Source: an uncultured Clostridia bacterium
GTDB lineage: Bacteria; Bacillota; Clostridia; TANB77; CAG-508
Direction of reading: 5' to 3'
DNA length: 64,000 nt
Assembly (NCBI GenBank): GCA_934157035.1
Contig: CAKPHG010000005.1
Coordinates: 1 to 64,000 of the forward strand
Each line of letters starts with the position of its first letter. Position 1 is the first letter of the stretch. Below, piece after piece: positions 8,649 through 18,182 of this stretch. A program made the position numbers and the translations under genes. The notes under the pieces are model-generated. The model did not search any database. It was not told the origin of the DNA and saw nothing but the letters and a program-made list of their open reading frames with translations.

Positions 8649-10454
8649 ATGGGAAATATAGTTTTATTAGATGATCTAACAATTAACAAAATAGCTGCAG
8701 GTGAAGTTATAGAAAGACCTGCAAACGTGGTAAAAGAACTTGTAGAAAACTCACTAGATGCAGGAGCAAGCCAAATAATAATAGAAATAAAAAATGGTGG
8801 TAAAACTTTAATAAAAGTAACCGACAATGGGAAAGGTATATCTAAAGATGATATACCTATTTCCATTGAAAGGCATGCAACTAGCAAAATAAGAAAAGTA
8901 GAAGATTTAGAAAACACATATACAATGGGATTTAGAGGCGAAGCATTAGCAAGTATTTCCGCAATATCAGAAATGACAATGATATCTAAAACATTAGAGG
9001 AGACAATAGGATATAAAATTCAAACAACGGCAGGAAATGTAATAGATATAGAAGAATGTGGAGCACAAACTGGTACAACAATAATAGTAGAAAAATTATT
9101 TTTTAATACACCAGTAAGATATAAATTTTTAAAACAAGATGCTACTGAAAATAAGTATATAAAAGAATGGGTTCATAAGATAGCACTTGCAAATCCACAA
9201 GTATCTTTCAAATTGATAAGTGATGGAAAACAAGTATTTTTTTCTAATGGAAATGGAAAAATAGAAGATATCATTTATTTGTTATACGGAAAAGAAATAA
9301 AAGAAAATTTGGTAAAAGTAGACTACGAAGAAAATAATATAAAAATTACTGGCGTAGTAGGAAACACAATGGTAGCAAGAGATACAAGAAAGGACCAAAT
9401 AATATTTTTGAATAAAAGGCATATACAAAATGTAGCTTTAATGAGCAGTGCAGACCAAGCTTTTAAAGGTGCTACAGGAATTGGAAAATATGGATTTTAT
9501 ATATTAAATTTAGAAATGCCAGCAAATTATTATGATGTAAATGTGCATCCTACAAAAATAGAAGTAAGATTTAATGAAGAGCATGAAATAACTAGAATTT
9601 TATATCATGCAATAAAAAATTCAATATTAAATTCAGAGTTTTTAGGAAATAATCAAAATGAAGACAAAGAAAAATATATTGAAAATGAATTTGAATTTTT
9701 GACAACAAACAAAATAGAAAGCAATGGAGATTTCAATAAAACGAGTAAGCTTGATTTACCTAAAGCAGATGTGACATCTTTAAAAATAGAAGAAAATACA
9801 GAAAAAATCATAGAAAACAGCGATTTACCAAAAGTAGAAAATCAAAATATTGAACTTAGAAAAAGAGAAGAAAAGAGAAAAGTAGAATATAAGTATATAG
9901 GAATTCTACTTAGAACTTACATAATAATAGAAATAGAAGACGAAATATATTTAATAGACCAACATGCAGCACATGAAAGAGTTTTATATGAACAAATAAA
10001 AGAAAATTATAAAAATCATATAGAACAAAATAGCCAATTAACATTAATACCAGAAGTAGTAAACTTAACACATAAGGAAATGGAATTTGTAAAAGAAAAT
10101 ATGAAACTATTTAGAGATATAGGGTTTGACATAGAAGAATTTGGAGAAAATACATTAAAAATAAATGGAATACCAGATTTAGAATATAGAGCAAATGCAA
10201 ACAATATATTTTTAGATATATTAGATGAAATGTTAAGTAATGAAAGAACATCTGTAAAAGATGTAGAAGAAAGATTTATAGCAACAGTAGCATGTAAGGC
10301 AGCAGTAAAGGCAAATATGGATTTAAAAGAAAAAGAAGTAGATGATTTAATACAAGATTTATTATCATTAAATAACCCATACACATGTCCACACGGAAGA
10401 CCAACAACAATAAAAATTTCTAAAGAATATCTTGAAGAACATTTAGGAAAATAG
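8649..10454 (+). CDS. mutL: DNA mismatch repair protein MutL
   Basis: 601 residues. The N-terminal GHKL ATPase shows KIAAGEVIERPA, ENSLDAGA, DNGKGI and GFRGEAL; the central linker is charged and variable (about 320-410). The C-terminal dimerisation domain carries the endonuclease motif DQHAAHERVLYE and the zinc-binding CPHGRPT near the end, so this is a nicking MutL as in organisms lacking MutH. It normally works with MutS, which is not adjacent here. The start is preceded by a weak AGAGGAAAA. No in-frame CGG occurs. Confidence 0.96.
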   Translation: MGNIVLLDDLTINKIAAGEVIERPANVVKELVENSLDAGASQIIIEIKNGGKTLIKVTDNGKGISKDDIPISIERHATSKIRKVEDLENTYTMGFRGEALASISAISEMTMISKTLEETIGYKIQTTAGNVIDIEECGAQTGTTIIVEKLFFNTPVRYKFLKQDATENKYIKEWVHKIALANPQVSFKLISDGKQVFFSNGNGKIEDIIYLLYGKEIKENLVKVDYEENNIKITGVVGNTMVARDTRKDQIIFLNKRHIQNVALMSSADQAFKGATGIGKYGFYILNLEMPANYYDVNVHPTKIEVRFNEEHEITRILYHAIKNSILNSEFLGNNQNEDKEKYIENEFEFLTTNKIESNGDFNKTSKLDLPKADVTSLKIEENTEKIIENSDLPKVENQNIELRKREEKRKVEYKYIGILLRTYIIIEIEDEIYLIDQHAAHERVLYEQIKENYKNHIEQNSQLTLIPEVVNLTHKEMEFVKENMKLFRDIGFDIEEFGENTLKINGIPDLEYRANANNIFLDILDEMLSNERTSVKDVEERFIATVACKAAVKANMDLKEKEVDDLIQDLLSLNNPYTCPHGRPTTIKISKEYLEEHLGK

Positions 10455-10541
10455 ATTCATTTTTTACGTAAATGGAAATGTGAAAAGTCAACATTTTTTA
10501 AGTAAAAAGTTACATATAATAATTTTTTTATACAAAGAAAG

Positions 10542-10567
10542 TAGGCAGCTAAACTTATAGCTGCCTA
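10542..10567 (-). terminator. Hairpin downstream of the 51-residue minus-strand gene
   Basis: TAGGCAGCT / AGCTGCCTA, 9-bp stem and 8-base loop. It lies between mutL and the small minus-strand gene and probably serves both. Confidence 0.6.
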
Positions 10568-10575
10568 ACAAGAAA

Positions 10576-10731
10576 TTATTGCTTTTTGTTTAATTTATCT
10601 ATTTCAGTTGCAAATGTAGGACTAATTAAGCATAAGCAAATTAGACATGTGCTTACATCAATTAATCCAACGACACTTAATAAAATAGAAGCGACAAAAA
10701 GGAACAAACTTAATATTAGTTTACAATTCAT
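10576..10731 (-). CDS. Small hydrophobic membrane protein (51 aa), unknown
   Basis: A 51-codon frame starting MNCKLILSLFLFVASI and ending NKKQ, with two hydrophobic stretches separated by a short loop containing CLICLC. A strong GGAGG lies 8 bases upstream of the ATG and a hairpin follows, which supports a real gene. No family is recognised. It is one of four short minus-strand genes that interrupt the otherwise + strand run between 10 and 19 kb. Confidence 0.6.
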   Translation of the reverse strand: MNCKLILSLFLFVASILLSVVGLIDVSTCLICLCLISPTFATEIDKLNKKQ

Positions 10732-10880
10732 AAACTACCTCCATAATGAAATGACTTTATAGCAACGAGATTATTATACTATAATTGACATAAAATGTAA
10801 ATATAGAAAAAGCGTTTTTCGCAAAAATTAATTTTAAAGATACAACTATATTAGATATGAAATACTTTTATATATAAATA

Positions 10881-10918
10881 TAGAAAAATTTTTAGCATTA
10901 TGATACAATAATGCTAAA
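10881..10918 (+). promoter_or_regulatory. Palindromic operator candidate over the -10 of the ABC-ZIP operon
   Basis: TTTAGCATTA-N8-TAATGCTAAA (10891-10918) is a perfect 10-bp inverted repeat enclosing a -10-like TACAAT (10904-10909). Position and symmetry suggest a repressor site for the downstream exporter and ZIP genes; a metal regulator is a guess. Confidence 0.5.
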
Positions 10919-10989
10919 GTAAAAGAAAGGTATAGTAAAATATACTTTGGAGCTGTACCATAAGAAATAAAAATATAGGGGATGTCAAA

Positions 10990-12741
10990 ATGAATAAGGC
11001 AAAAAAATACATAGAAAAAAATCGAGGTTTTTTAGAGTTTTTAAAATCATTATATAAACCGGTAAAAATGTTAACAATAATTATGATAGCAAGTATGATA
11101 ATTTCACAGGCTTTAGACTTAGTAAAGCAATATATAATTAAAGGAATAATTGATTTGCCAAACACAAATGGTTTTCAAATTACTGATTTATATAGAGTTA
11201 TTTTTATACTATTAGGGGTAATAATACTTGAATTAATATTTTATTATACATCTAATATTACAAGAACAATTTATATGCTAAAAAAACAAACACCATATAT
11301 TTCAGAAAAGTTATTTAACAATTTAAATAAAAAAGCGTATCCATTCTTTATTGATAATTATAGTGGAAAAATAGCATCTTCTATAAATGAAATAAATGAC
11401 GAGACACAAGTTTTAAACGAAAAAATTACATCAAAATTTATATCAATATTAACTTCTATGATAAGCAGTTTAATAATATTGTATACAATTGATGTAAAAA
11501 TCTTTATAGTTGCTTTCATATTATTTTTTGGAATAATAATTACAAGATCTATATATTTTTCAAAAAGGTTTTTACCTGCTGTAAAAAAAGCCCAAGAATA
11601 TAATAGAGAGTACAATGGAATTCTAAATGATGCTGTCTTAAATTTTACATCTTTGAAAATCTATAGTGCGATAGAAAGTTTTTCAAAAACATTAAAAGGC
11701 AAAAAAGAGGATGCAAACTTATATAGAAACAATGCATCTAAAAAAGAGTTTACGTATGGAGCAGTAGCTAATGGAATTTATATAATTGTTTTTACAATAT
11801 TAATGTTGTATTCTGTAAAAATGTATAGCAACAATTTAATGTCACTAGGAAATTTAATATTTTTTATAAATGCAATGATAACATTAAAATCTCAGACGAC
11901 AAGCTTTACCTGGGCATATATACATATAGGAGAAACATTAGTAAAAATTAAAAACAGCTATCAACTATTATACGAAAATAACAATATTATAGAAGACAAC
12001 AAAGATGATATTAATATAACAAATGGTAATGTAGAATTTAGAAATGTATTTTTTAAATATAATAAAAAATATATATTTGAGGATTTTAACTTAAATATAG
12101 AAAATAAAGAAAAAATAGGTGTAATTGGAATTAGCGGAAGCGGAAAAACTACATTGGTAAATTTATTGTTTAAATTTTATTCACCTGAAAATGGTAAGAT
12201 ATTAATAGACAATAAAGATATTCAAAATTACAACACAAAATCATTATATAACAATTTAACATATGTACCTCAAGAAACTATACTATTGCACACAAGCATA
12301 TATGATAATATAAAGATTGCGAAACCTTCAGCAAGCAAAGAAGAAATAATAAATGCTGCTAAAAGAGCAGAATTACACGATTTCATTGAAAGTCTTGAAG
12401 ATAAATATGATACCATTGTTGGAGAAAGAGGAATAAAATTATCTGGCGGTCAAAGGCAAAGAATTGCTTTAGCTAGGATATTTTTAAGAGGTTCAAAAAT
12501 TGTTATATTTGATGAAGCTACAAGCAGTTTGGATAATAATACAGAGTTTAAAATTCAAAAAAATATTCACAAGTATTTTAAAAATCAAACAATTATATGT
12601 ATAGCTCATCGCTTATCAACACTAAAAGACATGGACAAAATTATAGTAATAGATAAAGGCAAAATAATAGATGTTGGATTACCTGATGAAATTATTTCAA
12701 AATATGATAAGAAAGAATTGTCTTTTGCAGAAATAAATTAA
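10990..12741 (+). CDS. ABC exporter half-transporter (fused membrane and ATPase domains)
   Basis: 583 residues. Six membrane helices in the first 310 residues form a type-I exporter domain; the ATPase follows with Walker A GISGSGKTT (near 382), signature LSGGQRQR, Walker B IVIFDEATSSLD and the His of IAHRLS. It must dimerise, as one half-transporter is encoded alone. RBS is GGGGA just before ATGAATAAG. The ZIP metal transporter begins 29 bases downstream in the same orientation, so co-transcription is likely, but the substrate of the exporter cannot be assigned. Confidence 0.92.
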   Translation: MNKAKKYIEKNRGFLEFLKSLYKPVKMLTIIMIASMIISQALDLVKQYIIKGIIDLPNTNGFQITDLYRVIFILLGVIILELIFYYTSNITRTIYMLKKQTPYISEKLFNNLNKKAYPFFIDNYSGKIASSINEINDETQVLNEKITSKFISILTSMISSLIILYTIDVKIFIVAFILFFGIIITRSIYFSKRFLPAVKKAQEYNREYNGILNDAVLNFTSLKIYSAIESFSKTLKGKKEDANLYRNNASKKEFTYGAVANGIYIIVFTILMLYSVKMYSNNLMSLGNLIFFINAMITLKSQTTSFTWAYIHIGETLVKIKNSYQLLYENNNIIEDNKDDINITNGNVEFRNVFFKYNKKYIFEDFNLNIENKEKIGVIGISGSGKTTLVNLLFKFYSPENGKILIDNKDIQNYNTKSLYNNLTYVPQETILLHTSIYDNIKIAKPSASKEEIINAAKRAELHDFIESLEDKYDTIVGERGIKLSGGQRQRIALARIFLRGSKIVIFDEATSSLDNNTEFKIQKNIHKYFKNQTIICIAHRLSTLKDMDKIIVIDKGKIIDVGLPDEIISKYDKKELSFAEIN

Positions 12742-12770
12742 GATATAAAAATGTTACAAGGGAGGAAAAA

Positions 12771-13547
12771 ATGGATTTAGTTATAGGACTTGCAATTCCT
12801 TTTTTAGGAACAACATTAGGAGCGGCAATGGTATTCCTAATGAAAAATAAAATAAATAGTAAAATAGAAAAACTTTTATTAGGATTTGCTTCAGGAGTAA
12901 TGATAGCGGCATCAATTTGGTCATTACTAATACCAGCAATAGAAATGTCAGAGTCACAAGGAAAAATAGCATGGGTGCCAGCTGCAATAGGATTTTTACT
13001 AGGAATAACATTTTTACTAGTGCTAGACAGTATAATTCCACACTTACACTTAAAGAGTGATAAACCAGAAGGAATAAAAAGTAAACTAAAAAAGACAACA
13101 ATGATGGTATTTGCAGTAACTCTTCATAATATTCCAGAAGGAATGGCTGTAGGAGTAACATTTGCTGGGGCACTTACACAAAACGCAGGAATAACAATGG
13201 CAGGAGCATTTGCATTAGCCATAGGTATAGCAATTCAAAACTTCCCAGAAGGTGCAATTATTTCAATGCCATTAAAAAGTGAAGGAATGTCAAAACCTAA
13301 AGCTTTTTTATATGGAACATTATCTGGAATAGTAGAGCCAATAGGAGCAATGATTACAATATTATTAACAAATACTGTGGTACCAATGCTTCCATATTTG
13401 CTAGCTTTTGCAGCAGGAGCTATGATATATGTTGTAGTAGAAGAACTTATACCAGAGTCACAAGCAGGGGAACACTCAAATATAGGAACAATAGGAGTAG
13501 CAATAGGTTTTGTAGTTATGATGATTTTAGATGTTGCGCTAGGATAA
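12771..13547 (+). CDS. ZIP-family divalent metal transporter
   Basis: 258 residues, eight predicted membrane helices. The family metal-binding motifs HNIPEGMAVG (helix 4) and QNFPEGAI (helix 5) are present; the first keeps the His and Glu ligands, the second has Gln in place of the usual His. A hydrophilic loop between helices 3 and 4 has HLHLKSDKPEG. Similar proteins (ZupT, GufA) import zinc, iron or manganese across the cytoplasmic membrane. RBS GGGAGGAAAAA. It lies just upstream of a DtxR-type regulator with its own promoter. Confidence 0.92.
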   Translation: MDLVIGLAIPFLGTTLGAAMVFLMKNKINSKIEKLLLGFASGVMIAASIWSLLIPAIEMSESQGKIAWVPAAIGFLLGITFLLVLDSIIPHLHLKSDKPEGIKSKLKKTTMMVFAVTLHNIPEGMAVGVTFAGALTQNAGITMAGAFALAIGIAIQNFPEGAIISMPLKSEGMSKPKAFLYGTLSGIVEPIGAMITILLTNTVVPMLPYLLAFAAGAMIYVVVEELIPESQAGEHSNIGTIGVAIGFVVMMILDVALG

Positions 13548-13598
13548 TATAATTTATTAGTTTGCAATATAATTAAACTATATTTAAAAGCAATTAAA

Positions 13599-13637
13599 GA
13601 TAAAAAAAGAATTTTAGTACTTTTTTATCTTTTTTTA
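13599..13637 (+). terminator. Terminator of the ABC-ZIP operon
   Basis: GATAAAAAAAG / CTTTTTTATC hairpin followed by seven T residues. Confidence 0.75.
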
Positions 13638-13722
13638 CATTTTTAGAGTTCTGTTTTTTGTTACATCCTAAAAACAGTTAGAATTAATTTAAAAAAATTG
13701 GGAAAAATATGCAAAAAAAGTA

Positions 13723-13777
13723 ATGTTAGCCTTGACAAACAATTTAAAAAATATTATAATGTTAACCGAGACTAACA
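13723..13777 (+). promoter_or_regulatory. Promoter of the dtxR-suf cluster with repeated ATGTTARCC boxes
   Basis: TTGACA (13732-13737), 17-base spacer, TATAAT (13755-13760). ATGTTAGCC (13723-13731) and ATGTTAACC (13759-13767) are direct repeats 36 bases apart flanking the promoter, and the second opens an imperfect palindrome TGTTA-N8-TAACA (13760-13777). These are good candidates for autoregulation by the encoded DtxR-type protein. Confidence 0.65.
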
Positions 13778-13792
13778 AAAAGGAGAAATATT

Positions 13793-14242
13793 ATGATATC
13801 AAAGTCTTTAGAGGAATATCTAAAAACAATATACATATTAAAAAAACAGAATGAAAATGTACGTGTTACAGATATTGCTAATAAAATGAATTGTACTAAA
13901 CCAAGTGTAAATAAAGCAATAAAAAATTTAAAGGAAAATGAAATGGTAAACTATCAATCATACGGAACTATAGAGCTAACTGAAAAAGGAGAAGAACTAG
14001 CTAAAAAAATATTAGAAGCTTATGATATAGTTTATTTATTTTTGAAAGATGTTTTAAATTTAGAAGATGGACAAGCACAAGAAGAAGCTGAAAACATCAA
14101 ATCTGTGATATCAGATGATACAACAAATAAACTTGCAAAATATATTCATAAAGTTTTAGGTTTAACAAATCTAGATTGTGATTATGATATAAATAAGGAA
14201 AAGTGCAGATGCTGTGCAAGAAGAAAGATAGAAAGGAAATAG
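13793..14242 (+). CDS. DtxR/MntR-type metalloregulator with C-terminal cysteine cluster
   Basis: 149 residues. Residues 1-60 form the DtxR winged helix (SLEEYLKTIYIL, VRVTDIANKMNCTKPSVNKAI, GTIELTEKGEELA), residues 65-130 the metal-binding dimerisation domain. The last 20 residues hold four cysteines (LDCDYD, then CRCC), which is unusual and could bind iron, zinc or an Fe-S cluster. sufC starts 3 bases after its stop, so it heads the suf operon; regulation of Fe-S assembly by iron or cluster status is inferred from context. Confidence 0.88.
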   Translation: MISKSLEEYLKTIYILKKQNENVRVTDIANKMNCTKPSVNKAIKNLKENEMVNYQSYGTIELTEKGEELAKKILEAYDIVYLFLKDVLNLEDGQAQEEAENIKSVISDDTTNKLAKYIHKVLGLTNLDCDYDINKEKCRCCARRKIERK

Positions 14243-14245
14243 AAA

Positions 14246-14983
14246 ATGAGTAATGAATTATTAGAAATAAAAGATTTACATGTAAATGCAGGAGAAAAAG
14301 AAATTTTAAAAGGAATAGATTTAAATATAAGAAAAGGAGAAATCCATGTAATAATGGGACCAAATGGTTCTGGTAAAACTACAACTGCAAACGCAATATT
14401 AAACAATCCAGAATACACAAAAACAAATGGAACAATTAATTTTAAAGGAGAAGATATAACAGATTTAAAAACAGACGAAATAGCAAGAAAAGGTATTTTT
14501 ATGTCTTTCCAATTACCAGAAGAAATACCAGGAGTTTCTGTTACAAACTTTTTGAAATATGCTAAAAATAAAATTACTGGTGAGCCTGTAAAAATATTTA
14601 AATTTAAAGATGAACTAGCAAAATATATGGAAGAGCTAAACATGAATCCAAAGAATATGGAAAGAAGTTTAAACGTAGGTTTTTCTGGCGGAGAAAAAAA
14701 GAAAAACGAAATATTACAAATGCTTGTATTAAATCCAACACTTGCAATTTTAGATGAAACAGATTCAGGACTAGACGTAGATGCAATAAAGACTGTTTCA
14801 AAAGGAATAAAAATGTTTAAAAATGAGGAAAATGCAGTTTTAATTATTACTCATAATACTAAAATTTTACACAGCTTAAAAGTTGATTATGTACATGTTT
14901 TAGTAAATGGAAAGATAGTAAAAACAGGTGGACAAGAATTAGCAACAGAAATTGAAGAAAACGGATACCAAATGTACAAATAA
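14246..14983 (+). CDS. sufC: Fe-S assembly ATPase SufC
   Basis: 245 residues. Walker A GPNGSGKTT (about 34-42), Q-loop FQLPEE, the SufC-specific signature FSGGEKKKNEI, Walker B LAILDETDSGLD and ITHNTK are intact. SufC is the cytoplasmic ATPase of the SufBC2D scaffold. RBS AAAGGA. Closely coupled to the upstream DtxR-type gene. sufB follows only after a 320-base gap holding a minus-strand small gene. Confidence 0.97.
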   Translation: MSNELLEIKDLHVNAGEKEILKGIDLNIRKGEIHVIMGPNGSGKTTTANAILNNPEYTKTNGTINFKGEDITDLKTDEIARKGIFMSFQLPEEIPGVSVTNFLKYAKNKITGEPVKIFKFKDELAKYMEELNMNPKNMERSLNVGFSGGEKKKNEILQMLVLNPTLAILDETDSGLDVDAIKTVSKGIKMFKNEENAVLIITHNTKILHSLKVDYVHVLVNGKIVKTGGQELATEIEENGYQMYK

Positions 14984-15054
14984 AAAAGTATCTGTATAAT
15001 ATACAGCTACTAGCCAGTGAGGACTTTAAAAAATTAATTTGGAAGTATTTACTT

Positions 15055-15207
15055 TTAATCATGAAAAAAAGAAATTCCAATAGATAGTGACAAGAGAAAT
15101 ATTCCAACTGTTATAAGAATTTTCCATATAGCAATGGGACCAATGACTAAAAGAAATCCAAGTACTATAAGTGAAATACCAAATGCAGCCAATAAAGCTA
15201 TAATCAT
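15055..15207 (-). CDS. Small membrane protein (50 aa) antiparallel inside the suf cluster
   Basis: 50 codons, two hydrophobic helices (IIALLAAFGISLIVLGFLL and ILITVGIFLLSLSIGI). The frame could begin at 15222, but GGAGG lies 8 bases before the ATG at 15207, which fixes that start. It lies between sufC and sufB on the opposite strand. No family is recognised; two hydrophobic helices with a short charged tail are all that can be seen. Confidence 0.6.
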   Translation of the reverse strand: MIIALLAAFGISLIVLGFLLVIGPIAIWKILITVGIFLLSLSIGISFFHD

Positions 15208-15305
15208 AGAATTGTCCTCCATATAAATTGGAAAATTATCATTTAGTTACAAAATTTATTATAACACAAGTAATATGAAAATGCAAATAATGAAAGGAAA
15301 TGAAA

Positions 15306-16706
15306 ATGTCAAAGACTCAAGTTGAAGAAATAAATAGAAATATTTATGATATAAAAAATAAAGACGAATATGACTTTAAAATAAAAAAAGGGTTAACACC
15401 AGAAATTATAGAAGAAATATCAAAACAAAAAAATGATCCAGACTGGATGAGAGAATTTAGACTAAAGGCATTAGACGTATATAACAAATTAGAAATGCCA
15501 ACATGGGGACCAGATATTTCAGAATTAAATATGGATGAAATTGCAACGTATGTACGTCCAAAAACGAAATTAAATAGTTCATGGGAAGATGTACCAAAAG
15601 ATATAAAAAATACTTTTGATAAATTAGGAATTCCAGAAGCAGAAAAAACATCTTTAGCAGGTGTTGGTGCTCAATACGATTCAGAAGTAGTTTACCATAG
15701 TATGAAAGAAGAACTTATAAAACAAGGTGTAATTTATACAGACATGGAAACAGCAGTAAGAGAATATCCAGACTTGGTAAAAGAGCATTTTATGAAATGC
15801 GTGCCAGTTACAGACCACAAATTTGTAGCACTTCATGGAGCAGTATGGTCAGGAGGTTCTTTTGTATATGTTCCAAAGGGAGTAAAAGTGGATATACCAC
15901 TTCAATCATACTTTAGACTAAATTCACCAGAATCAGGACAATTCGAACATACTTTAATAATAGTAGATGAGGGAGCAAGTCTTCACTTTATAGAAGGATG
16001 TAGCGCACCAAAATACAACAAAGTAAATTTACATGCAGGATGTGTTGAATTATATGTAAAAGACAACGCATATTTAAGATATTCTACAATAGAAAACTGG
16101 TCAAAAAATATGCTTAACTTAAATACAAAAAAAGCAATTGTAGGAAAAAATGCACAAGTAGACTGGGTAACAGGTTCATTTGGTTCAAAAATATCAATGC
16201 TTTATCCAATGAGTATATTAAATGGAGAAAACGCTAAAACAGAATATACAGGAATCTCATTTGCAGGAGGCGGACAAAACCTAGACAATGGATTTAAAGT
16301 AGTTCACAACGCACCAAACACATCAAGTGTAGTAAATGCAAAATCAATATCAAAAAATGGTGGAAAGTGCACATATAGAAGTTTAGTAAGAATAAACGAA
16401 AATGCAGTAAATTCTAAATCATCTGTATCATGCGAATCACTTATGTTAGACGATATATCAATATCAGACACAATACCAGTAAATGATATAAGAACAGATG
16501 AAGTAGAATTTTCACACGAAGCAAAAATAGGAAAAATAAGCGACAAAACAATATTCTATTTAATGAGTAGAGGATTATCAGAAGAAGACGCAAAAGCAAT
16601 GATAGTAAGAGGATTTGCATATCCAATATCAAAAGAATTACCAGTTGAATATGCAGTAGAAATGAACAACTTAATAAACCTAGAATTAGAAGGAGCAATC
16701 GGCTAA
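15306..16706 (+). CDS. sufB: Fe-S cluster scaffold protein SufB
   Basis: 466 residues from the preferred start. SufB is the scaffold subunit where clusters form in complex with SufC and SufD. It shows WMREFRLKALDVY near the N-terminus, the conserved VPVTDHKFVALHGAVWSGG region, and the C-terminal SHEAKIGKISDK segment. Two ATGs occur, at 15300 and 15306; AAAGGA (15293-15298) abuts the first and is spaced 7-8 bases from the second, so 15306 is chosen. Terminator-like palindromes follow. Confidence 0.96.
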   Translation: MSKTQVEEINRNIYDIKNKDEYDFKIKKGLTPEIIEEISKQKNDPDWMREFRLKALDVYNKLEMPTWGPDISELNMDEIATYVRPKTKLNSSWEDVPKDIKNTFDKLGIPEAEKTSLAGVGAQYDSEVVYHSMKEELIKQGVIYTDMETAVREYPDLVKEHFMKCVPVTDHKFVALHGAVWSGGSFVYVPKGVKVDIPLQSYFRLNSPESGQFEHTLIIVDEGASLHFIEGCSAPKYNKVNLHAGCVELYVKDNAYLRYSTIENWSKNMLNLNTKKAIVGKNAQVDWVTGSFGSKISMLYPMSILNGENAKTEYTGISFAGGGQNLDNGFKVVHNAPNTSSVVNAKSISKNGGKCTYRSLVRINENAVNSKSSVSCESLMLDDISISDTIPVNDIRTDEVEFSHEAKIGKISDKTIFYLMSRGLSEEDAKAMIVRGFAYPISKELPVEYAVEMNNLINLELEGAIG

Positions 16707-16742
16707 AGGACATTTGTGGACGGGTCACTTTTGTTCTTTACG
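16704..16742. repeat. Intergenic palindromic repeat related to 4629-4677
   Basis: Begins in the sufB stop with AAAGGACATTTGTGGACGGG and continues into a partly complementary right arm ending GTTCTTT. The core AAAGGACATTTKTGGAC is shared with the clpB terminator, and TGTGGACGG with 1643-1651; a related GGGACGGGCCATTTT is read on the minus strand at about 50020. Confidence 0.5.
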
Positions 16743-16787
16743 TAAAATGAATAAAGAAATGTTTATCAAGGCTTTTTTATAATAAAA

Positions 16788-16816
16788 AAATGTCTAGAAA
16801 ATATTTCTAGACATTT
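16788..16816. terminator. Terminator between sufB and the antiparallel small gene
   Basis: AAATGTCTAGAAA / TTTCTAGACATTT, a perfect 13-bp stem with a 3-base loop. It can stop transcription from both directions. Confidence 0.8.
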
Positions 16817-16826
16817 AAAACGGTTT

Positions 16827-17009
16827 TTAATAATAGAATTGAAGTATTGCCCATGATACCGCACCAATAACAACAAGAAGCAAAGCTAAAATAGCAAATA
16901 AGATGCAGTCAGAAATTAATGATGATATTAGTACAGTTTCTATGAGAAATATAAGACCAATAATAGTTACTATTGCAGCTAAAATTTGCCAACACCGTTT
17001 TTTACTCAT
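16827..17009 (-). CDS. Small membrane protein (60 aa) antiparallel between sufB and sufD
   Basis: 60 residues, MSKKRCWQ followed by two long hydrophobic helices and a short loop (SSLISDC). AGGAGG lies 8 bases before the ATG and a strong hairpin follows the stop, so it is probably a real gene. It resembles in size and topology the small gene at 15055-15207 but not in clear sequence. Function unknown. Confidence 0.65.
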   Translation of the reverse strand: MSKKRCWQILAAIVTIIGLIFLIETVLISSLISDCILFAILALLLVVIGAVSWAILQFYY

Positions 17010-17092
17010 ATAATATACCTCCTAGGAAATTTTTATATAGAATATTATAACATATAAACTTGAGAAAATCAATGAAAGGACCAATATTAAAC

Positions 17093-18154
17093 ATGGAAAA
17101 ATTAAAATTAAATGATACACCTGTAAGAACTTCAAGGAATTTTAATATAAATAATATTAAATTAGAAAACATAGAGATACCGGAAATAATACCTGAATTT
17201 AGTAATGTGCTAATTAACAATAATTCTAATTTAATAATAGACGAAAATGTAAATGATTTTAATCTTGTATATGGCATACACGAGGATTTTACCAATTTGG
17301 TAAAAAGCAGGGCAAATAAAAAGATTAGAATACAAGTAAAAGAAAACGAAGAAAAAGAAGTTCAAATAGATTTTAAATTTGATAAAGAAAATGCTACATT
17401 ATTTGAAAATATTCAAATAGAAGCAAATGAAAATTCAAAAGCTACTATTATAATAAAATATGAATCTGAAGAAGATGTACAAGCACTTCATAATGGAATA
17501 ATTAATGTAGTAGCCAAAGAAAATGCTATAGTAAATATAGTAATAGTAAATCTTATGAATAAAGTTTCAAACAATTTTATGAGCATACAAAATGATTTTG
17601 AAGAAAATGCTAAAGTTAACTATACTATAGTAGATTTTGGTGGAAAGAATAGTATAACAAATTATTATTCTAATTTGTTAGGTGATTTTTCAGACAACAC
17701 TTTAAATACTATCTATTTAGGAAAAGAAGACCAACTATTTGACCTAAACTACATTGCAGAATTACGTGGCAAAAAAACTAATATAGATATTGAAGTTCAA
17801 GGAGCTTTAAAAGATAAAGCGAAAAAGCATTTTAAAGGCACAATAGATTTCAAAAAGGGTTGTAAAAAAGCTACTGGAAATGAAAATGAAGCATGTATGC
17901 TTTTATCTGATACAGCAAAATCTTTAGCTTTGCCAATGCTTCTTTGCTCAGAAGAAGAGGTAGAAGGAAATCATTCAAGTTCAGCAGGAAAAATAGGAGA
18001 AAAAGAGCTATTTTATATAATGAGTAGAGGCTTTGAACTTAAAGAAGCTATGAAATTAATGGTTAGAGCAAGATTTAACGAAATATTAGAAAGAATAGAA
18101 AATGAAGAATTAAAAAATCAAATTATAAATGAAATTGAGAAAAGGCTAGACTAA
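17093..18154 (+). CDS. sufD: Fe-S assembly protein SufD
   Basis: 353 residues from ATG 17093; the frame also offers TTG 17060 and ATG 17072, but AAAGGA (17075-17080) can only serve 17093. SufD is the SufB paralogue in the SufBC2D complex. Similarity is clearest at the C-terminus (GNHSSSAGKIGEKELFYIMSRGF), which mirrors SufB (KIGKISDKTIFYLMSRGL). The N-terminal half is divergent and short compared with enterobacterial SufD, as usual in Clostridia. Confidence 0.9.
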   Translation: MEKLKLNDTPVRTSRNFNINNIKLENIEIPEIIPEFSNVLINNNSNLIIDENVNDFNLVYGIHEDFTNLVKSRANKKIRIQVKENEEKEVQIDFKFDKENATLFENIQIEANENSKATIIIKYESEEDVQALHNGIINVVAKENAIVNIVIVNLMNKVSNNFMSIQNDFEENAKVNYTIVDFGGKNSITNYYSNLLGDFSDNTLNTIYLGKEDQLFDLNYIAELRGKKTNIDIEVQGALKDKAKKHFKGTIDFKKGCKKATGNENEACMLLSDTAKSLALPMLLCSEEEVEGNHSSSAGKIGEKELFYIMSRGFELKEAMKLMVRARFNEILERIENEELKNQIINEIEKRLD

Positions 18155-18182
18155 TAAAAATAAGTTGAAAGGGAAAAGAATA

